Source: Protopterus annectens
Taxonomy: Eukaryota; Chordata; Ceratodontiformes; Protopteridae
Direction: 5' to 3'
Length of the DNA: 64,000 nt
Assembly: GCF_019279795.1 (NCBI RefSeq)
Contig: NC_056749.1
Coordinates: 575,334,247 to 575,398,246, forward strand
In this document: one piece after another, positions 1 through 10,041 of the stretch
Numbering within the stretch: position 1 is the stretch's first letter
Layout: every line of letters begins with the position of its first letter
Made by a program: the position numbers and the translations under genes
The notes under the pieces: generated by a model
What the model was told of the DNA's origin: nothing
Seen by the model: the letters and a program-made list of their open reading frames with translations, nothing else
The model's database searches: none

Positions 1-720
1 AAGTTAATGAGCTCATCAGTGGGAGGAGTCACCCCAGGAGGTTTATGGGCCAGTAACAAATGGCTGCCAGAGTACAGACTCTTCAGATGAAGGGTTGCAG
101 GACTTCCAACCACCTCTCTGTTTCAGGATTTCTAAGATGTCTCCAAATGAGACATCATCAGGAGGTGACCGTGGGGACCCTTTGTCCTCAACAAAATCTG
201 CATCTTTGGTGACAGATTTGGGGGAATCTAAATGTTTCTTCTTACATGTTTTCTTCTTAGGGACCTCCTCAGTGGGGATACTCTGGTAAGATGTCAAAAG
301 AAGTGAGAATCCTGTGATGGGAAGCCTGGGTTTTCGGTACAGGCTGTCCTTGCAGAGAGGGTAGGTGAGATGCCAGATGCAGAGATGGGACAGATGCAGA
401 CAAAGGATCCGATGGGATAGGCACAGACAGGGCTCTCTCCATGGCCACAAAGGCAGACCATCCCTGCGACAGATAAGATCCCGGATCCAAAACAGTATGT
501 CTCTGATCCATGATCATACCCTGCCCCGAGGACAGTCTACCTGAAGCTGAAGTTGGAGCCAAAATGACCTTTGCTGAGGCTATGAGGTGTAGAGATGGCT
601 TAGAAAACCTTGGAGTCAAATGAAGCACCTCGGACCCAACAGGGCAGAATTAGCTCTGAGAACTCTCCTAATCCATCTGAAATAAAAATCTAAGAGCAAG
701 CCTCAGATCCGAAACCTGTT
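1..720 (-). mobile_element. DIRS-type retrotransposon fossil, gag part (distal half)
   Basis: The minus strand codes a gag-like stretch rich in Ser, Pro and Lys, including a SPPDDVSFGDILEIL word and basic runs (KKKTCKKKHLDSPK). A similar acidic FGD-type word ([17 protein letters not shown]) occurs in the DIRS element at 35-38.6 kb. The piece belongs with the gag amino-terminal part at 5515-6370; the LINE at about 1120-5505 lies between the two halves. DIRS elements are tyrosine-recombinase retrotransposons that move through a circular DNA form. This copy is broken in several places and continues beyond the left edge of the window. Assignment to DIRS rests on the Cys/His gag motif in the other half. 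Confidence 0.55.
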
Positions 721-1119
721 TGCACTTGTTTGCTACAATCTGCAGTGAGGTAGGCCTTCTGCTATTACTCTGCTGTGAGTTTGGAGTATGGAAAAAGTTA
801 AGTGTTGATCTTCAACTGTTTTATGCACTTCTGTTATCTAAAATCACTTGCGGCATATTTTCTTAAATCGTGCAACTATTTTTTAGACTTAGTGAATTCA
901 ATCCTTACCTGTGTTCTGAACTTGTGTTAGTGGCTTTGAGTTGCCTGTCTCTAGCATAAATTTGATATTGGACACTCCACCCAGTCCCGTTATATCAGTT
1001 AATTTTACTGTGTACAGTGAGATAAATTGTTAAGGCCCATCCCTTTAGCTGCTCTACCTTGAATTATCTTCTGTCTCACCTTCTACTAAAAAAAAAAAAA
1101 AAAAAAAAAAAAAAGTGCC
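721..1119. other. AT-rich stretch, unassigned
   Basis: No reading frame or family is recognised. It lies between the DIRS gag fragment and the LINE and may be the LINE 5' untranslated region or a separate short element that ends in the A-run at 1088-1114. The exact 5' end of the LINE cannot be fixed from one copy. Confidence 0.3.
1088..1114. repeat. Poly-A run
   Basis: About 27 uninterrupted A residues. It could be a microsatellite or the tail of a retroposed piece ending here. Confidence 0.9.
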
Positions 1120-1657
1120 TCTTCCTAATTCAACTGCTGCTTGTGCTTAGATGTTCAAATGGATTTAGTTTGCCATTTTTATTAATGCTTGTCGGTAGCC
1201 TTATTAACTTGATGACGGTATTCTGCTGAATTGCTGTTTTATTTGATCTGTCTTTTACTGTTGTGATCGTGAGCTACTGTTTTAAAACAATCTACAGATT
1301 AACTATATTTCATTGCTATCTACTGCAATTCATTACTGTTTAACTGCATTTTACTGCATTTCATTACTACTTAACTGTATTTTTGATTACTATGAGTTCT
1401 GTTCTTTTGACTGTAAGTGGTTAATCTGTGCTTGTCTGTGAGTTTTTTTACTGTGTTCTTAACCTTAAATTGAGTAGTATAGTCTAGATACAGGTTTGCT
1501 GCATCCAGAGCTTCAGCTGCATTATTTTTAACCCTTTTTGAGGTATTCCAGCTACAAATATTGCCTTAGTAGCACTTGTGTGACCACCTAGTAGTACTAG
1601 TCTTAGACCCTGCTCCCTTTACCCTCTTAGCTCTCTCTGGCCTCTCTCCCTCAGTTT

Positions 1658-2570
1658 TTGACAAATATGGATGATCAGTTTTTTGTGTTTTCTCCTGCCA
1701 GTCTGGTTGATATGGGTGTCCTGAGACAGTGTAGCAATTGCCTCATGTACATAGACAACCCTCTGCTACTACCACCTAGGAACACAATTTGTGAGAGATG
1801 CAACTACATCAGGCACCTAGTGTCACTGCTCTCTCCACCACAAGCCAGTATATCTGGCACTGAGAAGGTTGTTAACACAAACACTACACCTCAAACATCA
1901 CCCACACCTATACAACACACCCCCACATATGCGGAGGCCGTGAACACTAATGTATCTAAACAAAAGAGACCTCCAAGGCAAAAACACACCAGAACACTGT
2001 CCTCCACACTACACACCACACATAGTCCACACACCTGTGTCGCACAGCCACTAAGGCCTAAACATAAACCCAACATATTAGTCATAGGCGACTCCATTGT
2101 GAAAGACACAGATGTGCCCCTCAGCAGACTGGATAAGGAAAAAGTCACAGTTAGTTGTTTGTCGGGTGCCAGAATCCGCCATATCACCCATGTACTCAAG
2201 TCTCTCAACAGGTGCTGTTATGACTGTTATAGTCCATATTGGCGTGAATTTCTTAAGATGAACGTCCCTGGACTATATGAAGAGAGACATGATAGAGCTC
2301 ACTGAATATGTTTCCCAGGCAGGTATGTTCCTAGCCTTAAGCAGCATTCTACCGTCACCCAGAATGATGCATCATTACAAACAGAAAATGATTGAGTAAC
2401 AATTGGCTTAGTTTCTGGTGTCATTCCAAGGGGATCTAGTACCTGACAGCCTGGGATGACATGATTGACAAACCACAATGCCTTGCAAGAAATGGCCTGC
2501 ATCTGTCTCCCTTGAGCTTCAGGCTCCTGGCAAAGGCAATTGTCTCCCCCATAGTGCCTTACTTAGGCAA
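1658..2570 (+). pseudogene. LINE ORF1 (zinc-finger plus SGNH esterase), broken
   Basis: Residues 1-215 are open from ATG 1658. The protein begins with two CxxC pairs (CSNC, CERC; a zinc-ribbon-like head), then a basic Thr/Pro/His-rich linker, then the SGNH blocks: the nucleophile block VIGDSIV and the SGARIRHI block. The frame then changes (after about 2210) and the rest of the esterase continues in another frame to about 2570, where CLARNGLHLS is the His block. In copy B the same ORF is intact. CR1 ORF1 proteins carry such an esterase; its exact role in transposition is not settled. Confidence 0.75.
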
Positions 2571-2589
2571 TACCACAAGGTGAAAACTA

Positions 2590-5420
2590 CCAACATGAAA
2601 ATTTCTTCAAAACATAAAGTAAAGATCATGCTGCTGAACGCTAGGAGTCTAAACATGAAACTGCACTCATTGCAAGCATTCTTAACCCTGGAAGATGCTG
2701 ACATTTGTGCAGTCACAGAAATCTGTTTCAAAGCTGCAGGGCGCACCCCAGCCATACCAGGTTACTCACCCTATCATATGTTGAGACCCCAAACCATGGG
2801 CAGCAAAGCAAAAGGAGGTGGAGTTGCAATATATATAAACGACATACACAACTCCAGGCTGGTCAAACAGTATGACACACAGGAAACACTCCAGGTGCAG
2901 TTAACAATTGACAAGACCCCCTGTTCAAATCACAGTTAGATATTGGCCTCCAACTTTGACTCAAGATGCCCACTCCACCTATCTGGACCTCTTCGAATCT
3001 ATCAAGATTCAACCCTTTACCCTGATCCTGGGTGACTTTAACTCTCCTGCCATAGACTGTAAGAAATACTCATGCCAAAACACAAATGCCCAGAGATTCC
3101 TTGATTTTTATCAATACAAATGCCTTGGACCAGTTGGTCAACACCCCCATAAGAGGTGAAAATATCTTGGACTTGGTATTAACCAACATGAGTAACCACT
3201 GCAGCATCCCTACAGTGTCATAATTCCTGATAATATCCGACCACAAAGTGGTCACTTTCGAAGTCACCATCTCCCCTGACCCCCCCCCCCCGCCCAGCTA
3301 AGGTCAAGCAAAAAAAACTTCTCCAAAGCTGATTACAACCTCCTGACGGAAGGTATAAACAGTTTCACAGCCCCCTCACCCTTCACAGGAACTGGCACAT
3401 TGGTTAAAACCTACACCAATGTACTACATGAGCATTTATATAGCTGCATGGAATCAGGAATACCCGACAGGATGAAATCATCCTCCTCAACAGAGAGTAA
3501 ACCTGTCTGGTGGACATATGCAATAAATAAACTCTATAATAAAAGGAAAAAATTGCTGACCAGGACCAAGAAGGACCAGGTGCATAATTGGAAACAATCT
3601 CTCCTTAGTCTGAACAAGCAAATAAGACCACTTGTGAAATCCTCCAAAGCAAACTTGGAGTCAAAACTGGCCACATCTACTAAAGACAATCATAAGGCCT
3701 TCTTCACATATGTCCGCAACCTCAAGGGAAGCACCCAGATCTGCACAGAACTGGTGGTCAAAGACACCACATACAAAAATGCTGTAGATATAGCCAACCT
3801 GCTGGTAGAAAGGTTGAGTGAAAATGTCACCCCTCTGTCCCCCATCAGTAAAAAAGGACATCCCCAGTACCTGCCCCCCTCCACCTATCTCTAGGGAGCA
3901 AGTCATCACTTTCCTCTCAAAGGCAAAAAATACAGCCTCCACAGGACCCGATAACATCCCAGGCTGCATCCTACATGAACTCAATTAGGAACCTGCAGCA
4001 CCATTAGGCACCTACTCAACCAAAGCCTGAGTACCAGCTTCATCCCAGCTGAGTGGAGGACAGCCACTGTCATCCCTTTGCACAAAGGTGGAGCATACAC
4101 CAATCCAGGAAATTATAGACTCATCATCCTAACTAGCCTGATCTGTAAGGCCATGGAGCAGATTATCACAGACCTCATTAACAAGTACATTCGCAACCTC
4201 CAAACACTCGATCCCACACAATTTGGTTTCGTCAAGGGGAGGTCATGCCTGTTAAACTTGGTTGACTTCTTTGAGACAGTCATCAAGGCCATGGACGAGG
4301 GAAAGACAGTGCACACCACCTGCCGTGACCTAACCAAAGCCTTTGATACTATTCCCCACTCAGGTATAATAGATAAACTCTCTCAACTAGGCATCAATCC
4401 ATATGTTAGCAGATGGGTAGCAAACTGTCTCACTGATAGAACCCACCTTGTCAAAATAGGGGAAGCCACCTCAAGCAGTAGACCCTTAACAAGCAGTGTA
4501 CCCCAAGCCTTTGCTGTTTGGAATATACTTTTCTGAGGTGCAGGCCAAAACCAGTGGGATACGGCTGACCAAGTTTGCAAATGACTGCAAGTTGGGTGCC
4601 TTCATCAATTCCCCTAGTGATGTGGACATCCTCCAAAAGGGTCTCGCCCAAACAAATGACTGGTGCCATAAACATGACCTCAACCTGTCAATGTCAAAAA
4701 ATACATCATCATCCCCTTTGGGGAGAGTAACATCCCCACAAATTATCACATTGATAATAAGGTCCTAAGCACTGTCAGTAATGAAGGACTTGGGCACCCA
4801 GATTGATAGCAAACTGTCTTTTGATCACCATATTGCCTCCGTTGTATGGAAAGCTTTCTACATCGCCCACCTCATTTGTAAGGGGTATCTCATCCAGGGA
4901 CAGGAGGTCATAACATCCCTGTATTCTTCCCTTATAAGACCCATTATTGAGTACAATGCCCCTTTCAGCATGTACCTCACAAAACACATGCAGTAGCTGG
5001 TGAGACCACAGGGGTTCCTCACCAGGAAAATCCGGGGCCTCAAACATCTACCCTACACAGAGAGGCTAAAGGCCCTGTCCCTTTACTTAGTCTCCTACAG
5101 ATCCCTCAGAGGTGACCGCTGTCAAGCATATAAAGCAATCTCAGACCCTGCCCTGATGGGACTGCTGCATATCCGCAAGTCAAGATCCACTTGAGTAACC
5201 TGCACGTGCGACCTCAACCTGGTCTGTGACATCAATAGGACTTGTTCGTGGGACAGATTTGTGTCCCACAGACTTCTTTTTTTGGAATAGACTCCCTTAC
5301 CACGTCAAGCAGAGTGCCTCATTAACCCTTTTTAAGCACAACCTGGATAACTGGATGGAGAACAGAAAATACACCCATGGGATTCGACCTGTGAACCTGC
5401 AGGACAGTGGCATAGGGTAA
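2590..5420 (+). pseudogene. LINE ORF2 (endonuclease - reverse transcriptase), broken
   Basis: The endonuclease region opens with LNARSLNMKLHSLQAF and holds a CAVTEICF word, where active family members have TETWF; the catalytic Glu is kept. It also has a GGGVAIYI word and LILGDFNSP. The reverse transcriptase follows with VIPLHKGGAYTNPGNYRLI, the palm motif TKAFDTI, and FANDCKLG where an active enzyme has FADD. Open segments lie in different frames (2478-2939, 2908-3159, 3400-3894, 4078-4536, 4496-4768, 4781-4996, 5000-5194, 5226-5420), so there are at least three frame changes and several stops. A C-run at 3281-3292 sits in one of the disrupted parts. Confidence 0.8.
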
Positions 5421-5448
5421 TGACTTGTTGGAACATGGGCTAAATTAC

Positions 5449-5505
5449 TGACTAGGCTTGTAAGGGCCTCAGGGCCAATAGCCTAGTAACTTGCTATGAT
5501 CCTAT
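5449..5505 (+). other. LINE copy A 3' hairpin tail
   Basis: CTAGGCT and AGCCTAG form a perfect 7-bp outer stem around an inner GGGCC/GGCC pairing. The same tail ends copy B (12947-13010) and, on the minus strand, the two tRNA-SINEs at 47379-47500 and 50276-50398. A conserved 3' hairpin is what the reverse transcriptase of stringent-type LINEs recognises. Confidence 0.6.
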
Positions 5506-5514
5506 TATCCTAGG

Positions 5515-6905
5515 ATAAAGGTATCCTAGGATCCAAAGATCCGAAGCCAACAGGCCCAGGTGACTCAGATCCAAGTGCTCAAAAACCATGAAAGGATTCA
5601 GAGGAGGAACTGACAAAGGCAGAGTAGTGGATGTACTGATCTCCTGTCCCAAAAGGGTAGGAGCATTAAGGATAATTGGCAGGCTCTGCACCTACAGGAT
5701 CTTTTTCACTAACCTCTCCACATCCTCTTTGGTAAGGCATCTGAAAGAGTGAGTGGACATCCCTGAAGGAGATTTTGGTCTCTCTAAAAAAGGAGATGGG
5801 ATCCTAGAAGGAAATGGGTCCATAGAGGGTAAGTACCTAGTTCTAGGTAAAAATACCACATCTGCAGTTCTCTAGGTTGGATCAGAGGGGGTCTGATCTG
5901 ATGTTTCTTTAAATTTCTTAGTTTTCGGATCCAAAGAGGCAGTCAGATCTGAGGAATGTATCCTAATATGCTTCTGATCCAATTAAGTAGTCAGATCCAA
6001 GCATTTTTGTCTTTTCATTTTTGGATCTGAGGTATCTGATGGATCCGAAAAAGATCTTTTAATGGATTTCTGTGAAGTCCTCAAACAGAATGTTGAGGTG
6101 CTTGGAGCGGGAGACATTTTTCTTGATTTCTGAGAAGCTGCAGATAGTGCCTCACTAAAGGAGGACGGAAGAAATCCCTTCAAAATAAGTTTGTTCTTGC
6201 GTTCAGCTAGGGCCCTTGGGATGAACACATGACAAACAGCACAGTTTTCTTGGAGATGAAGGGATACAAGATGACACAAAGAGCGTGCAAGTCAGAAAGA
6301 GTGATTTTCTGACCAGATTTACCAAATTTTTTAAAACCTGTCAGGCTTTTCTCTTTTTCTGACATCCTGAAAAAAAAACAGATGTTGGGAACAAAATATC
6401 ACAACTATAACAATAAGATAAAGTACACTGTAAGACTGTAACTATCAGAAAAAAATAGCTAATAGTATACTATTTAAAGTACTATAAAGATTTTTTTTTT
6501 AACAAAGAAGGAGGAGGGAGAAAAACTAGCTACAACAGTAGCCAAGACCTAAAACAAGTGTAGGAGATAGCAGAAATGGAAAGAGAAAAATTACTAGTAA
6601 CAGTAATTCACAGAGTACACTAGTCCAGACGAAAGAAAGATAAATAGAAAAAGACAACAAGGTAAGAGATTATTAACAAGGCACAACACTTATCTACACT
6701 TAAAGCTAGAGAGTCTATAACCATGTCTTTCGCCGTGAGGCAGCAAACAGGATCTAAGGTATTTGGGGTTGGTGCATTCTGGGTAAGGGAGAGGCTCAAG
6801 GGTTGTTGCCAAGACCTTTTGCAACAGTTGAGTTGGACCCAGCAGTTCGGATCCAAACCCATCAGTTGAGGAAAGATTGAAAACTGACAACATCAGATAC
6901 AAGGT
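5515..6905 (-). mobile_element. DIRS-type retrotransposon fossil, gag start and 5' end
   Basis: Read on the minus strand, a gag start lies near 6365. It continues into a Cys/His cluster of the form CAVCHVFIPRALAERKNKL, then a Ser/Asp-rich stretch (SFSDPSDTSDPKMKRQKCLD). This layout is typical of DIRS gag proteins. The Cys/His head has a counterpart near 38.25 kb (CLFCLG). Repeated SDP codons explain the many GGATCC/GATCCGA words. The stretch 6765-6905 resembles 24510-24655, so it probably belongs to the family's 5' end. The copy is broken in several places. Confidence 0.65.
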
Positions 6906-7689
6906 TTATTTACTGATTCACAACCTGACTTCAGAAATGGCCTGACTACTATCACAAGTTATATGTACTGTCACTAACTAAATAAATTCACCCATACATT
7001 TGATTTGAACTCTATATGTGTATTGAGCCCTTCAGAGCATAAATCACAACATCTTATTAACTCATTCACTCCAATGGAGATCAGGACGTTTGCACTGTAA
7101 CTTACAATGGGTGGAGCCTAAGCCTTTTGACAGAATTAAAGTATGTCTTAACATTTCAAACAAATGTTCATATCTCTGGAACCATAGGGGTTATGAAAGT
7201 ATAAATGGCAAGCCCTTCAGCACAAACTAATTTTATATAGGTAGTATTCTTTAGGTTCTACGTCTTAAACTGAATTTTATAAGTCACAGTAACTATTACC
7301 TTTGTAATATTTTGTAAACAACTTACAATATCAGCAACCACTCAAGTCACACACATACTGTCAGTAACATTTTATTCATCTAGCTGACAGCTTTCACAGG
7401 AGACTAAAGAGTTCTATCTGTGTTACTTGGTTGTTGATATATTTAGAAAAATATGAAAATTATATCTATATAAATTAATATCATAAAAACACAGTTAATA
7501 TCACTTTACCTGCACTAGACAGAAGTCAAGTAGTAATGCAGTTGAGTTTGCCATCATGTAAGCTTTAAGATGAATTCTCTTAAAACCTTGTAGATTGCAC
7601 GGCTTTGAATTATTGATGCAAATATGAACAAGCAATATTTGATGCCTAGACGTAAGAGTTAACTGCAGATGCACCTGGAGCCGTCACTC
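6906..7689. other. No gene recognised
   Basis: AT-rich DNA with no coding signal that I can support on either strand. Confidence 0.5.
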
Positions 7690-7965
7690 AGATATAATAA
7701 GTTAAAGAAGCTTATATCAGTTGGATTTGGTACCAGTGTGCTGGTTCAGCAGCTATATGACAAACAGAATATTTATACTACATTCTGACAAGTAGGCACC
7801 CTTTCATCAGGCATCCTTTAGGGCTACATTTCTGGACAAATTCTATTATCACTATTCATCAATGAACTTAATTAATATTACCACAGCAAATATCTATGCA
7901 GATGGCATAATGCTGCAGAAATGCACATGAAGGACCACAGATTAGTATGAAAAAGGATTCAAAGA
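7690..7965 (+). pseudogene. Relic of a LINE reverse transcriptase
   Basis: One plus-strand frame reads SGILxGYISGQILLSLFINEL followed shortly by a YLCRWHNAAEM-like word. It aligns with the SGVPQGSVLGPLLF-INDL and YADDI boxes of CR1/L2 reverse transcriptases, but with many substitutions and stops. It is much older than the neighbouring LINE copies. Confidence 0.45.
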
Positions 7966-7987
7966 GACTTTAATTATGTAAGTGCCT

Positions 7988-8745
7988 TTCCTGGAGGAGT
8001 GGTTACTACCTAGAAGCTGTAGTTTTATTGGCCATTTTGGGTCAATTCTAAACTCCTTGATCTGTCTTTCTTAAAACCAAGCTGCCTCGTGGTTTTGGCG
8101 TCTTTTCAGGCTTGCTAGTTGCTGAAGCACCTACCACGGGGAGAAAACGCTGAGAGAAGAAAAGGAGCCACTGTTGTGATTTTAAGTATTTTCTTCTGAT
8201 TTTTTGTTAAGTTTTACTGCTTTGCCGCCTACCTTTTGGCATTTTCCAGCTTGCTAAAGTTTATATCTGTAACAGTAACAGTACTTGAAACACATCTAGA
8301 GCCTGTTTACTGCATTTCCTGTGTTGCACTTAATTTAAAATCTTTTTTTCTCTAAAAACTGCATTTTACATGATTTTGGCCTAGCACTCAAGTGTAGGGT
8401 CATTTATTGCACTGTTGTGATTATTTTGCTGCTTGTGTATCTCTGCTACCTTTCAACTACAACAAAAAGAAAAACAAAACAAAAAAATCTTGCTTTTTTC
8501 CCACTTTCTGAAACTTAAGAAAGTTCAGTTACAGATTTGCTGTTCTGAACTGTTTGGAAGTTTCTAGAAGGCCAGTGCTTGCTTGGGCTAAAGGGAAGTC
8601 TCTGTGTTCACCAGTGGGAGTGGTTAACACTGAACAGCCTGCCTGTCCCTAGAGGAGTGGTTACTACCTAGAAGCTGTAGTTTTATTGGCCATTTTGGGT
8701 CAATTCTAAACTCCTTGATCTCTCTCTCTTAAAACCCTACAACTC
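7988..8745 (+). repeat. Direct repeat of about 95 bp upstream of LINE copy B
   Basis: The block starting GAGGAGTGGTTACTACC occurs at about 7994-8085 and again at about 8653-8745, about 660 bp apart and almost identical. It ends with a CTTAAAACC word each time. Sequence after each copy diverges but keeps a similar gist (GTGGTTTTGGCG, GAGGTTTTGCGC). It may be two 5' untranslated (promoter) monomers of the LINE, or the ends of a short element. Confidence 0.7.
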
Positions 8746-9066
8746 TCTTTTTGTGAGGTTTTGCGCACTGAGCAGCGTCGGGCAGCGCCGCCTAAACAGT
8801 TTTAAACTATTCCAGGCTCCACAAAGTCTGCTCTTCACTTTTTCTCTTACAACTGTTCAAACTCTCAAAGTAATCACTCTATTCTCTTTCTAAAGCCCTG
8901 CACTTGCTCAGCTCTTATAAGGAAACACTAACTAACTAAAGCACTACACCCTCCTTGACTTCTCATAAGTATTAGACTCCCGATTGGTCCTTCCTGATCA
9001 AGTGAAAAATCAGTTCCCTTCCCTAATCTGATCAGTAAAAAAAACAGTTCCCTGTACTAATCTGGT

Positions 9067-10041
9067 ATGTCCAAGGATCAGTTTCAAGGTTACTCTCCAG
9101 TCCAGCTGGTGAATCTGGGAATTTTGAGGCAATGTTACAATTGCCTTATGTATACAGACAACCCTCTCCTCTTTCCAACAAACTCTAATACATGTGAGAG
9201 ATGCAGTTACACAGCCAAACTGGAGGCAGAGCTCTCAAAACCCAAGACTGGCACAGTCAGTCAGGAGGAAAAGGTAACCACCCACACCACAAATCCAGTT
9301 TCACACAGACCTATTGCATCTGCATACTCAACACATAAACACACAAAAACATACTCGGAGGCTCTAAATAAAAATCTGCCTAAACAGCAAAGACCTCCTA
9401 AGCAGATATCCAAGCAACAGCCACCCCTCAACAATACCCATGAATCACATATCTCACAAAATCAGTGTGCCTCACAGTCACAGCCCTTAAGGCCAAACAA
9501 CACACCAAATACACTTGTTGTAGGGGACTCTATTGTCCGGCACACTGACATCCCACTCACCAGACTGAACAAGGAGAAGGTCACTGTAAGCTGCCTGTTG
9601 GGTGCCAGGATCCGCCACATAATGCAAGCACTCAGGTCACTCCAAAGCAAGTACAAGTATGACTCCATCATTGTCCATGCTGGTGTGAATGACCTGAGAT
9701 GTACCTCCCTGGACTACATGAAAAGAGACATAGAGGAGCTCTCTGACCATGTAGCCAAGGCTGGTATGACCCTGACCTTGAGTAGCATCTTGCCCTCACC
9801 AAGAATGATGCCACAGTATAAAGACAAAATGATCAGTTTCAACAATTGGCTAAAGTATTGGTGTCATTCAAAGGGGATCCAGTGTCTGTCAGTCTGGGAT
9901 GACATGCTCGACAAGCCACATTGCTTCGCTAGGGGCGGCTTGCACCTGTCACTCTTAGGCTTTTGTATACTGGCCCAGGCTCTTGCCACCCCCACAGTGC
10001 CTTTTTTAGGCAAGGCTCAAAGAACAAACCCACCACCATAG
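9067..10041 (+). CDS. LINE ORF1 protein with zinc-ribbon-like head and SGNH esterase
   Basis: A 324-residue open frame. Residues about 23-50 hold two CxxC pairs (CYNC, CERC). A polar Gln/Thr/His/Pro linker runs to about residue 150. The SGNH hydrolase fold follows: TLVVGDSIVRH (Ser block), LLGARIRHIM (Gly block), IIVHAGVNDLR (Asn block) and RGGLHLSLLGF (His block). In the last block the Asp usually found three residues before the catalytic His is replaced by Gly; copy A has Asn there. CR1-clade ORF1 proteins carry such an esterase. ORF2 begins overlapping the end of this ORF in another frame. The ATG at 9067 is the first in the open frame and gives the same start as copy A (QFQGYSPVQLVNLGILRQC). 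Confidence 0.8.
   Translation: MSKDQFQGYSPVQLVNLGILRQCYNCLMYTDNPLLFPTNSNTCERCSYTAKLEAELSKPKTGTVSQEEKVTTHTTNPVSHRPIASAYSTHKHTKTYSEALNKNLPKQQRPPKQISKQQPPLNNTHESHISQNQCASQSQPLRPNNTPNTLVVGDSIVRHTDIPLTRLNKEKVTVSCLLGARIRHIMQALRSLQSKYKYDSIIVHAGVNDLRCTSLDYMKRDIEELSDHVAKAGMTLTLSSILPSPRMMPQYKDKMISFNNWLKYWCHSKGIQCLSVWDDMLDKPHCFARGGLHLSLLGFCILAQALATPTVPFLGKAQRTNPPP

Larger units (their letters stand above)
1120..5505 (+). mobile_element. CR1-type LINE, copy A, degenerate
   Basis: A plus-strand non-LTR retrotransposon. In order it shows ORF1 with an SGNH-esterase motif set (from 1658), an AP-type endonuclease start (LNARSLN, about 2636), reverse transcriptase (YRLIILTSLICKAMEQ, about 4110; TQFGFVKGRSCLLNLVDFF, about 4218), and a short 3' untranslated region ending in a hairpin tail at 5449-5505. 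Gene order and motifs match CR1-clade LINEs. It is the same family as copy B (8650-13010), aligning through both ORFs and the tail. The reading frame changes several times, and the catalytic FADD box of the reverse transcriptase is FAND here, so the copy is dead. It lies within a minus-strand DIRS gag fossil. The 5' boundary is uncertain. Confidence 0.85.
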
